Assembly: GCA_017547125.1 (NCBI GenBank)
Contig: JAFYQL010000124.1
Location: 1 to 7,922, forward strand
DNA: 7,922 nucleotides
Direction: 5' to 3'
Source of the DNA: Bacillota bacterium
GTDB taxonomy: Bacteria > Bacillota > Clostridia > Lachnospirales > Anaerotignaceae
The number at the start of each line of letters is the position of its first letter. Position 1 is the stretch's first letter. The translations under genes and the position numbers were made by a program. The notes under the pieces were generated by a model. The model ran no database searches, was not told the DNA's origin, and saw only the letters and a program-made list of their open reading frames with translations. Positions 1 through 6,381 of this stretch are shown here, in pieces.

Positions 1-1
1 C

Positions 2-292
2 AAAAGAAAAGGCGGTTTAAGAAGAAAAGTTCTGCTTTTTGCCCTTATTATATGGGCCATCAATGTGCTGCCGAATATTTTTTTGTCCCGCAGCTTCAGA
101 GATGATGTTATAGCCTTTCTTCCAAAGGCAACAAGCAATTTTTCATTCACTATCATTTCAGACGGAGAAGTACAGACCTTCAACAGTTTTGAAGACCTTT
201 TTGACAGTCTGTTTTCTGACAGAGAGCCTGAAGTTCTGCCGGAAAGATTTTATAACAATACATACGAAGAAAATACGGCAAACGAAATATAA
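2..292 (+). CDS. C-terminal part of an unrecognised single-span membrane protein (partial)
   Basis: The frame is open from the first base and ends at TAA 290-292, giving about 96 visible residues. The visible part starts with a very basic stretch (KRKGGLRRK), followed by a hydrophobic segment of about 15-20 residues (roughly VLLFALIIWAINVLPNIFL) that reads as one membrane span with its positive side in the cytoplasm. The rest is a polar, acidic tail of about 65 residues rich in Phe, Asp, Glu and Asn. The only start-like codon in frame is GTG at 65, but it lies inside the hydrophobic segment and has no Shine-Dalgarno sequence, so I take the gene to begin upstream of the window. I recognise no family and assign no function. 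A hairpin terminator follows the stop within a few bases, so this is the last gene of its transcript. Confidence 0.6.
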   Translation, partial: KRKGGLRRKVLLFALIIWAINVLPNIFLSRSFRDDVIAFLPKATSNFSFTIISDGEVQTFNSFEDLFDSLFSDREPEVLPERFYNNTYEENTANEI

Positions 293-293
293 C

Positions 294-327
294 AAAAAAA
301 GAACCTTGAAAAATCAAGGTTCTTTTT
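294..327. terminator. Bidirectional intrinsic terminator between convergent genes
   Basis: A perfect 9-bp stem (GAACCTTGA 301-309, TCAAGGTTC 314-322) closes an AAAA loop. It is flanked by seven A (294-300) on one side and five T (323-327) on the other. Read on + it is a stem plus U5 that ends the 2-292 gene. Read on minus it is a stem plus U7, directly after the gatB stop. One hairpin therefore serves both convergent units. Confidence 0.9.
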
Positions 328-332
328 ATTTA

Positions 333-1766
333 TCATACTTTTTCAAGTTCTTCCGCCATAAGTACATTTACAGTTGCAGGGTCTGCCTTGCCCTTAAGCT
401 GTTTCATACACTGACCAACAAGGAATGCCTTAACCTTCTGGCTTCCGCCTTTGAATTCGCCAACTGCCTTAGGGTTGTTTTCAATAACGCTCTTTACAAT
501 AGCAAGCACTGCCCCGTCGTCGTTCATCATTTCAAGGCCGTTTTCCTTGACATATTTTTCAGGGTCTACGTTTTCTGTAAACATCTTTTCAAATACATCT
601 TTGGCTGTACCACGGTTGATAACCTTTGCTTTCACAAGGTTAATAAGTTTGCCAAGATTTGCCGCATCAAATGCGATATCTTCAACATCTGTTGCAGTTT
701 CTGTGGCCATACGAAGCACTTCAACCATAATCCAGTTTGAAACCTCTTTGGCTTCTCCGCAAACCTCAAATGCTTTTTCAAATATATCCACAAGGAATTT
801 TGATCCTGTAATGATTTCAACATCATATTCAGGAAGCTTATATTCTTCAAGGTATCTTGTTTTCTTTGCTTCAGGAAGCTCAGGAAGTTCACCTTTTACT
901 CTTTCAATCCACTCGTCGCTTATTTCAACAGGCACAAGGTCAGGCTCTGGGAAATATCTGTAATCCTGGGCATTTTCCTTTGAACGCATAGCAAAGCTTT
1001 CGCCCTTATTGTCATCCCATCTTCTTGTTTCCTGAATAATCTTTCCGCCTGTAGTAATCACTTCAATCTGTCTTTTTCTTTCGCCTTCAATGGCTCTTGC
1101 AATGGCTCTGAAAGAGTTGATGTTCTTCATTTCAGTTCTCGTGCCAAGTTCTGTCTGTCCAATGGGTCTTACAGAAAGATTTACGTCTGCACGAAGCGAG
1201 CCCTGCTCCATTTTACAGTCTGAAACACCGATGTACTGAAGTATGCTCTTAAGTTTTGTGAGATACGCAATAACCTCTTCGCCGTTTTCAAAGTCAGGCT
1301 CACTTACAATTTCAAGAAGAGGCACACCGCAGCGGTTGTAGTCAACCATTGTCATGCCTGTTGCTTCATCGTGGATAAGTTTACCTGCATCTTCTTCCAT
1401 GTGGATTTCTTTGATGCGTATGGCTTTTTTAACGCCGTTTACTTCAATATCAATGTGACCATTCTGGCAGATAGGAAGATACAACTGGCTCACCTGATAT
1501 GCTTTAGGAAGGTCAGGATAGAAGTAGTTTTTTCTGTCAAATTTGTTGTACTGTGTTATTTCGCAGTTTGTTGCAAGGCCTGTTCTGATAGCATATTCAA
1601 CTACCTGCTTGTTTAAAACAGGAAGTGTGCCCGGCATACCGGTACAGATTTCGCAAACGTGTGTATTAGGCTCTCCACCAAACTCTGTTGTGCAGGAGCA
1701 GAATATTTTTGTTGCAGTAGAAAGCTCGCAATGAACTTCCAAGCCAAGTGTTGTTAAAAATTCCAT
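333..1766 (-). CDS. gatB: Asp/Glu-tRNA(Asn/Gln) amidotransferase subunit B
   Basis: GatB binds the misacylated tRNA, activates the Glu (or Asp) carboxylate with ATP, and accepts ammonia channelled from GatA in the cytoplasmic GatCAB complex. The protein is 477 residues, a normal length. It opens with LGLEVHCEL. A cysteine cluster (C23, C25, C38, C41, as CSC and CEIC) fits the metal-binding cysteines of the family. Then follow FDRKNYFYPDLPKAYQ (about 76-91), HMEEDAGK (122-129), the signature DYNRCGVPLLEIVSEPD (142-158) and SLRADVNLSVRP (190-201). The C-terminal helical and tail domain ends with a lysine-rich segment (GGSQKVKAF, QLKGKADP) typical of tRNA contact. The ATG at 1766 has AGGAGG 8 bases upstream, inside the end of gatA, and only 3 bases separate the two genes, so translation is probably coupled. 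Nothing looks damaged. Confidence 0.97.
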   Translation of the reverse strand: MEFLTTLGLEVHCELSTATKIFCSCTTEFGGEPNTHVCEICTGMPGTLPVLNKQVVEYAIRTGLATNCEITQYNKFDRKNYFYPDLPKAYQVSQLYLPICQNGHIDIEVNGVKKAIRIKEIHMEEDAGKLIHDEATGMTMVDYNRCGVPLLEIVSEPDFENGEEVIAYLTKLKSILQYIGVSDCKMEQGSLRADVNLSVRPIGQTELGTRTEMKNINSFRAIARAIEGERKRQIEVITTGGKIIQETRRWDDNKGESFAMRSKENAQDYRYFPEPDLVPVEISDEWIERVKGELPELPEAKKTRYLEEYKLPEYDVEIITGSKFLVDIFEKAFEVCGEAKEVSNWIMVEVLRMATETATDVEDIAFDAANLGKLINLVKAKVINRGTAKDVFEKMFTENVDPEKYVKENGLEMMNDDGAVLAIVKSVIENNPKAVGEFKGGSQKVKAFLVGQCMKQLKGKADPATVNVLMAEELEKV

Positions 1767-1769
1767 TGC

Positions 1770-3239
1770 TTACGCCTCCTTTCCTGTTTTAAGCACAGGT
1801 TTCTTTGTATGATAGTCTGTGTTCTGCTGATAAGCATAGCCCACATTAAGAAGCTCGTTTTCGCCAAATGCTTTGCCGATAAGCTGAAGACCAATTGGAA
1901 GTCCCTCTTTGTCAAACCCACAAGGAACAACCATAGCAGGAAGGCCCGCAAGGTTAACTGATACTGTATAGATATCACCAAGGTACATCTTAAGCGGGTC
2001 ATTTAAGTTTTCGCCCATCTTAAGTGCAGTTGTAGGCGCTGTAGGGCTGAGGATAACATCGTATTTTTCAAAAGCCTTGTCAAAAGCCTGCTTGATAACG
2101 GCCTTTGCCTGAAGTGCTTTTTTGTAGTATGCATCATAATATCCGCTTGAAAGTACGAATGTACCGATAAGAATTCTTCTCTTGACTTCTGCACCAAAGC
2201 CTTCGCTTCTTGACTTATAGTAAAGATCTGTAAGATCTTCAAATGAAGGTGATGCATAGCCGTATTTTACACCGTCATATCTTGAAAGATTTGAGCTTGC
2301 TTCAGCACAGGCAATGATATAGTATGCCGGGATAGCATATTCAAGAGAAGGCATATCAAATTCTTCAACCTCTGCACCGAGAGCCTGAAGCTTTGCCGCT
2401 GCTGCAAGCACTGCATCCTTAACTTCGCCGTCAAGACCCTTGCCGAAGTAATCTCTTGGAATACCTATTTTCTTGCCCTTAATATTGTTATTAAGAATAA
2501 TCTTCAATGAGTTATTCACTGATGTGCTGTCTTTTGCATCGTGTCCGCTAATAACAGAAAGCACTTCTGCCACATCTTCCACACTTTTGCCCACAGGACC
2601 AATCTGATCAAGTGATGATGCATACGCAATAAGACCGTATCTTGAAACTGTACCATATGTTGGCTTGATGCCTGTTGTGCCGCAGAAAGCACAAGGCTGA
2701 CGAATTGAGCCGCCTGTATCTGACCCAAGTGTGTAGTATGCCATATCTGACGCAACTGCAACGGCACTGCCGCCTGATGAACCACCAGGAACTCTGTTTT
2801 CTCCCCAAGGGTTTAATGTTGCTCCGTTATATGATGTTTCTGTTGTTGAGCCCATAGCAAACTCGTCCATATTAAGCTTTCCAAGCATTACTGCACCTGC
2901 ATTCTCAAGCTTTTTAACTGCAGTTGCTGTGTATGTTGGTTTAAAGCCTGTAAGCATTTTTGATGCTGCCGTTGTGAGTATGCCTTTTGTGCACATATTA
3001 TCCTTAACGGCCATAGGCACGCCTGCAAGAGGTGATGTAAATGTGCCGTCATCAATACCCTTCTGTACCTTTTCAGCCTGTTTAAGCGCCTCTTCAAAGC
3101 ACACAGTAACAAATGCATTATAAACTGCATCTCTTTTTTCAATATTTTCAAGGGCATTTTTTGTCACTTCAACAACGCCTACTTCTTTGTTTTTTATCAT
3201 TCTGCCTAACTCAAGGGCAGTCATCTTATCAAATTCCAT
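1770..3239 (-). CDS. gatA: Asp/Glu-tRNA(Asn/Gln) amidotransferase subunit A (glutamine amidase)
   Basis: GatA hydrolyses glutamine (or asparagine) to release ammonia for the transamidation carried out on GatB. It belongs to the amidase-signature family. With the start chosen here the protein is 489 residues, and the Ser-cisSer-Lys triad falls at K79 (in GVPMAVKDN), S154 (in PGGSSGGSA) and S178 (in DTGGSIRQP). These are the positions I recall for Staphylococcus aureus GatA, which supports this start. The frame stays open upstream to a TTG at 3260, giving seven extra residues. That TTG sits just before the AAAGGAG ribosome site (3251-3257), so the site would be inside the gene. I prefer the ATG at 3239, 11 bases downstream of the site. 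gatC ends 21 bases upstream. The glycine/serine-rich amidase signature and the downstream core (GIKPTYGTVSRYGL, SLDQIGPVG) are intact. Confidence 0.97.
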   Translation of the reverse strand: MEFDKMTALELGRMIKNKEVGVVEVTKNALENIEKRDAVYNAFVTVCFEEALKQAEKVQKGIDDGTFTSPLAGVPMAVKDNMCTKGILTTAASKMLTGFKPTYTATAVKKLENAGAVMLGKLNMDEFAMGSTTETSYNGATLNPWGENRVPGGSSGGSAVAVASDMAYYTLGSDTGGSIRQPCAFCGTTGIKPTYGTVSRYGLIAYASSLDQIGPVGKSVEDVAEVLSVISGHDAKDSTSVNNSLKIILNNNIKGKKIGIPRDYFGKGLDGEVKDAVLAAAAKLQALGAEVEEFDMPSLEYAIPAYYIIACAEASSNLSRYDGVKYGYASPSFEDLTDLYYKSRSEGFGAEVKRRILIGTFVLSSGYYDAYYKKALQAKAVIKQAFDKAFEKYDVILSPTAPTTALKMGENLNDPLKMYLGDIYTVSVNLAGLPAMVVPCGFDKEGLPIGLQLIGKAFGENELLNVGYAYQQNTDYHTKKPVLKTGKEA

Positions 3240-3250
3240 ATTTAAAACTG

Positions 3251-3257
3251 CTCCTTT
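3251..3257 (-). promoter_or_regulatory. Ribosome binding site deciding the gatA start
   Basis: AAAGGAG on the minus strand lies 11 bases before the ATG at 3239 and directly after the upstream TTG at 3260. It therefore supports the ATG and argues against the TTG as start codon. Confidence 0.8.
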
Positions 3258-3260
3258 CAA

Positions 3261-3548
3261 TTAGCCGATTGTTTTTGGAACAACAAAGCTTCCGTCTTTG
3301 CTTTTTGGTGCATTTGCAGTGATAATTTCTCTGTCAGTTGACGGCATAACAACATCTTCCCTGAAAACATTCTTCACAGGGAAAGCGTGACTCATTGCCT
3401 CCACACCTTCTGTATCAAGCTTGCCCAGTATATCCATATAGTTGATTATTTTTTCCATTTCTTCTTTTGCACTTTCTTTTTCTTCGTCCTGAAGCTTAAG
3501 ACGTGAAAGAGCGCCGATGTAGTCAATCATTTCATCAGTAATTTTCAT
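3261..3548 (-). CDS. gatC: Asp/Glu-tRNA(Asn/Gln) amidotransferase subunit C
   Basis: GatC is the small structural subunit that wraps across the GatA-GatB interface and stabilises the complex; it has no catalytic role. The 95-residue length is typical. The N-terminal half forms the expected helices (MIDYIGALSRLKLQDEEKESAKEEMEKI, in which IGALSRLKL is the usual family pattern). The second half is the extended arm, with MSHAFPVKNVFREDVV, where Gram-positive GatC proteins have a near-identical stretch. The ATG at 3548 is preceded by AAAGGAA at 3558-3564 with suitable spacing. It is first in the order gatC-gatA-gatB and is the gene nearest the promoter at 3613-3642. Confidence 0.95.
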   Translation of the reverse strand: MKITDEMIDYIGALSRLKLQDEEKESAKEEMEKIINYMDILGKLDTEGVEAMSHAFPVKNVFREDVVMPSTDREIITANAPKSKDGSFVVPKTIG

Positions 3549-3612
3549 TTTACACCGTTCCTTTCAAAGTAAATTTAAAATGCTTAAAAGCACATTTTTC
3601 CCATATTAAATC

Positions 3613-3642
3613 ATTATATAGAATATCACAACTGCACTTCAA
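3613..3642 (-). promoter_or_regulatory. Sigma-A-like promoter for gatCAB
   Basis: On the minus strand a perfect -10 (TATAAT, 3613-3618) lies 18 bp after a -35 of TTGAAG (3637-3642, 4 of 6 matches to TTGACA). Transcription would start near 3606, giving a leader of about 57 bases before gatC. That is too short for a T-box or a typical riboswitch. The leader holds only a weak 4-bp stem (TGCT/AGCA, 3581-3592). Confidence 0.7.
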
Positions 3643-3669
3643 AATCAAACTATCACAGGCCTTGTTTCA

Positions 3670-3699
3670 TTAACCAACTTATTTTAAGTTTCATATACT
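3670..3699 (+). promoter_or_regulatory. Possible promoter for the ABC importer genes
   Basis: TATACT (3694-3699, 5 of 6 matches to the -10 consensus) lies 18 bp after TTAACC (3670-3675, 4 of 6 for the -35). The start point would be near 3706, leaving under 20 bases before the ATG at 3724, with GGAGG at 3712-3716 inside that leader. A leader this short leaves no room for a thiamine or other riboswitch. The -35 match is weak. Confidence 0.4.
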
Positions 3700-3723
3700 A
3701 TAAAAAAACACGGAGGCTGAAAA

Positions 3724-4461
3724 ATGAAAAATGCAGTTGAACTTAAAAACATAAATTTCAGTTTCAACACGCCCTGCGGAGAGCATTTTGTTCTTAAAGA
3801 TATATCTTTTTCTGTTAAAGAAGGTGAATTTATATCTGTTGCCGGTCCTTCTGGCTGCGGAAAATCCACTCTTCTTTCTATCATTTCGGGCTTACTCAAA
3901 TCTTCCGAAGGAAGTGTTAAAATATATGATGGCTTCAAGTGCGGATATATGCTTCAGAAGGACTATCTTTTTGAATGGAGAAATATATTTTCAAATGCCT
4001 GCCTTGGTGCTGAAATAAACGGAAATATAACCGAAGAAACAAAGCAGTATGCCCTTTCTCTTTTTGAAAAATACGGACTTAAAGACTATATAAATTCTCG
4101 CCCTTCCGCCTTAAGCGGAGGTATGCGTCAGAGGGTTGCCCTTATACGCACCCTTGTTCCAAAGCCTGATATTCTTCTGCTCGATGAGCCTTTTTCTGCC
4201 CTTGACTATCAGACAAGGCTTGAAGTATGTGATGAAATAAGCCAGATAATAAAAAACGAAGGCAAAACCGCCATAATGGTTACCCACGACATTTCGGAGG
4301 CCATATCAGTATCCGACAGAGTTTTTGTGCTTTCAAAAATACCGGCCATAATAAAAAGCGAGCATATTATTGACATTTCTCACAGCCCTTCAAGACGTGA
4401 TGACCCACGTTTCAGGGAATATTTCAATGCTATATGGAAGGAGCTGAAAGACAATGAATGA
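3724..4461 (+). CDS. ABC importer ATPase, nitrate/sulfonate/taurine (NrtD/SsuB/TauB) type
   Basis: This is the nucleotide-binding subunit of an importer; it hydrolyses ATP on the inner face of the membrane to drive uptake through the permease encoded next. All catalytic motifs are present in 245 residues: Walker A GPSGCGKST (41-49), Q-loop glutamine Q78 in GYMLQKDYLFEW, signature LSGGMRQR (130-137), Walker B ILLLDEPFSALD (150-161, with D154 and E155) and switch histidine H188 in VTHDIS. The stretch between Walker A and the Q-loop is short: GSVKIYDGFKCGYMLQ lacks roughly ten residues that usual family members carry there. GGAGG lies 7 bases before the ATG. The stop overlaps the permease start by 8 bases, so the two subunits are translationally coupled. 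The substrate cannot be told from the ATPase; sulfonate, nitrate, taurine and thiamine-precursor importers all share this type. Confidence 0.9.
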   Translation: MKNAVELKNINFSFNTPCGEHFVLKDISFSVKEGEFISVAGPSGCGKSTLLSIISGLLKSSEGSVKIYDGFKCGYMLQKDYLFEWRNIFSNACLGAEINGNITEETKQYALSLFEKYGLKDYINSRPSALSGGMRQRVALIRTLVPKPDILLLDEPFSALDYQTRLEVCDEISQIIKNEGKTAIMVTHDISEAISVSDRVFVLSKIPAIIKSEHIIDISHSPSRRDDPRFREYFNAIWKELKDNE

Positions 4462-5254
4462 GCCATCTACACGTCAGAAACAATACCTTCACAGCATAAA
4501 AAAACGCCGTATCTGCATTATGCTTTGCCGCAATAGTATAATTCTATCTTTCATAGTGCTTTGGCAGTTTTGCTCTCAAAAAGGCATCGTGGATTCCTTC
4601 ATATTCAGCTCGCCAAAAGAAATTGTGCTTTCTGCAGTTGATATGACCCTTAATTCACGCCTTTTGTTCCACACAGCCGTAACCGCATGCGAAACCATAG
4701 CCGGCTTTATTCTCGGCACATTTATCGGCACAGGCACTGCCATAATTTTGTGGTGGAATTCGTTTTTAAATGACATTGTCGACCCATACCTTGTGGTTTT
4801 AAACTCGATACCCAAAACTGCCCTTGCGCCAATAATCATAGTTTGGGTTGGAAACAATATTTCTGCCATAATAGCCGTTGCACTTCTCACATCGGTAATT
4901 GTAAGCATAATGAACATCTTAACCGCCTTTAACGAAACCGACAAAGACATGATAAAGCTTATCTACACCCTTGGAGGAAACAAAAAAGACGTACTTTTCA
5001 AGGTTATTCTGCCTGCCAATGTGCCTGCTATTATGAATGCACTTAAGGTAAACACAGGGCTTTCCTTTATCGGCACAATAATAGGCGAAATGCTTGTGGC
5101 AAAATATGGCCTTGGGTATCTTATCATTTACGGCAGTCAGATTTTCCGCCTTGATATTGTACTGCTTTCGGTAGTTATACTTGCCCTTCTTTCAACATTT
5201 CTTTACAAAGCAATTATGAAACTGGAAAAGAAAATAAATTCAAAAATAATATAA
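4454..5254 (+). CDS. ABC importer permease, nitrate/sulfonate/taurine (NrtB/SsuC/TauC) type
   Basis: This is the membrane subunit that pairs with the ATPase encoded just before it. The 266 residues start with a basic cytoplasmic tail (QKQYLHSIKKRR), then about six hydrophobic spans, approximately at 26-42, 72-100, 110-131, 134-158, 195-215 and 228-253. The binding-protein-dependent permease signature is clear. NSIPKTALAPIIIVWVG (117-133) is the usual loop of this subfamily, and the EAA-type coupling loop that docks on the ATPase lies around 171-191 (YTLGGNKKDVLFKVILPANVP). The ATG at 4454 has AAGGAG at 4438-4443, 10 bases upstream. A second ATG at 4458 is in another frame. No binding-protein gene follows; the stop is directly followed by a hairpin. 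Confidence 0.9.
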   Translation: MNEPSTRQKQYLHSIKKRRICIMLCRNSIILSFIVLWQFCSQKGIVDSFIFSSPKEIVLSAVDMTLNSRLLFHTAVTACETIAGFILGTFIGTGTAIILWWNSFLNDIVDPYLVVLNSIPKTALAPIIIVWVGNNISAIIAVALLTSVIVSIMNILTAFNETDKDMIKLIYTLGGNKKDVLFKVILPANVPAIMNALKVNTGLSFIGTIIGEMLVAKYGLGYLIIYGSQIFRLDIVLLSVVILALLSTFLYKAIMKLEKKINSKII

Positions 5255-5256
5255 AA

Positions 5257-5278
5257 AAGCCTCCCAAAAGGGAGGCTT
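5257..5278. terminator. Hairpin terminator between convergent units, stronger on minus
   Basis: A 9-bp perfect stem (AAGCCTCCC 5257-5265, GGGAGGCTT 5270-5278) closes an AAAA loop. On the minus strand it continues into a run of six T, a good intrinsic terminator for the 5284-6360 gene. On + the tail is only TT followed by AAATTTTAATT, so ending of the importer transcript there may be less complete. Confidence 0.85.
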
Positions 5279-5283
5279 AAATT

Positions 5284-6360
5284 TTAATTCTTAAAAATAT
5301 TTATCGTTCCTTTTTTATTAAGATTTACAATAAGCGAAAGCAATATAGGGAATCCAAAAAGTCCCAGAATACCACAAATCTGAAGACCTGCAAACATACT
5401 TGCCAAAGTCACAATAGGATGAAGCCCAAGCTGACCGCCTACAATTTTTGGCTCAACAATATTTCTTACAACAATAATCAGCACATAAAGCACAAGAAGA
5501 CCTATGCCCACAAATGCATTTCCCGTTGCAAGCGCTATAATACCCCATGGAATAAGAATACCGCCTGTGCCAAGCATAGGAAGTATATCAAATACCGCAA
5601 TAATAGCTGCTATAATCACCGCATGCTTTATTCTGAGTATTGTAAGGCCTATAGCAAGCTCCGCAAATGTAAGCAACATTATAATGCCGTATGAACGAAG
5701 ACATACAAGCAAAGTTCCTGAAATATAGTTTTTTGTGTCTGCAAATACAATGGCCTTTTCTTCACCAATCTGCTTCATAAAGAAACCAACTATTCTGTCA
5801 TAATCCGCCGCCATAAAAAACGTTGAAATTACCATAAGTATAGTTTTGATAAAAAAGCCCGGCACAAACCCTGCAAGGCCCGAAACTGCACCCACTGCTA
5901 CAGTTGAAAAACCTGAAATAAGATTTCCAAGATACTGCATAAGTTCAGTTTCAAACTGCCAGAAAAGTTCGTAAAATGAAGTGTCAAACTGCATCATTAT
6001 GCCCTCAACACTTGCAAAAACAGTGTTAAGTGCAGGCATTATATGTTCAGAATACATGTGTGGCACCGCTTCAATAAAGCTTTTTGATGCATTGACAATC
6101 CTTGTACCTGCAAATGCCACAGCAAAACCAACCAAAACATAAAAGCACACAACGGCAATTATGCCTGATGCTTTTTTGCCTATTTTAAGTTTGCCGTTTA
6201 TCACAGCAATAGGTTTTCTGAGAAGTGTTGCCACAACAAATGCCGCAATAAACGGAATAAGTGCAGGCAAAACAAACTTAAACGCAAGCACAGTAAGCAC
6301 TGCAATTATCAGAAAATATGTAAAATCAATTATAAACTTTCGTCTTTTTTCTGTTTCCAT
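5284..6360 (-). CDS. ytvI: AI-2E family membrane protein, YtvI-like (sporulation-associated)
   Basis: This is a polytopic membrane protein of the AI-2E/PerM/YtvI superfamily, 358 residues, a normal length. Hydrophobic spans lie at about 12-48 (two, close together), 64-86, 152-184, 222-242, 246-276, 280-298 and 316-346. A soluble amphipathic part of about 60 residues (90-150) follows the third span, as is usual. Family motifs are FDILPMLGTGGILIPW (257-272) and VRNIVEPKIVGGQLGLHP (298-315). These look closer to the Bacillus and Clostridium sporulation protein YtvI than to exporters of autoinducer-2. The transport substrate of YtvI is not established, and sodium/proton antiport has been reported for other members. 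The ATG at 6360 has AAAGGTG just upstream. The flavoprotein gene ends 21 bases earlier, so both are probably on one transcript. The superfamily call is firm; the YtvI assignment is less so. Confidence 0.85.
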   Translation of the reverse strand: METEKRRKFIIDFTYFLIIAVLTVLAFKFVLPALIPFIAAFVVATLLRKPIAVINGKLKIGKKASGIIAVVCFYVLVGFAVAFAGTRIVNASKSFIEAVPHMYSEHIMPALNTVFASVEGIMMQFDTSFYELFWQFETELMQYLGNLISGFSTVAVGAVSGLAGFVPGFFIKTILMVISTFFMAADYDRIVGFFMKQIGEEKAIVFADTKNYISGTLLVCLRSYGIIMLLTFAELAIGLTILRIKHAVIIAAIIAVFDILPMLGTGGILIPWGIIALATGNAFVGIGLLVLYVLIIVVRNIVEPKIVGGQLGLHPIVTLASMFAGLQICGILGLFGFPILLSLIVNLNKKGTINIFKN

Positions 6361-6381
6361 TTTTCACCTTTGGTAAATTTA

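Noticed and set aside
189..740. A 183-codon open frame on + running from the first gene into gatB
   Set aside because: It overlaps the intact first gene and the antisense of gatB, spans the terminator hairpin, has no ribosome site, and its translation is Cys/Phe-rich with no family look.
451..963. A 170-codon open frame on + opposite gatB
   Set aside because: It is the Ser/Ile/Thr-rich reverse-strand shadow of a well-conserved gene; gatB explains the stretch fully.
3577..3598. Weak hairpin in the gatC leader, TGCT/AGCA with AT flanks
   Set aside because: Only four strong base pairs and no conserved core; the 57-base leader is too short for a T-box or riboswitch. I see no regulatory element beyond the promoter and ribosome site.
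3600..3723. Possible TPP or other riboswitch before the importer
   Set aside because: No recognisable riboswitch core is visible, and the predicted leader is under 20 bases.
4576..4950. A 124-codon open frame on minus opposite the permease
   Set aside because: It is the antisense shadow of a clear permease gene with no ribosome site; hydrophobic-segment codons produce such frames by chance.
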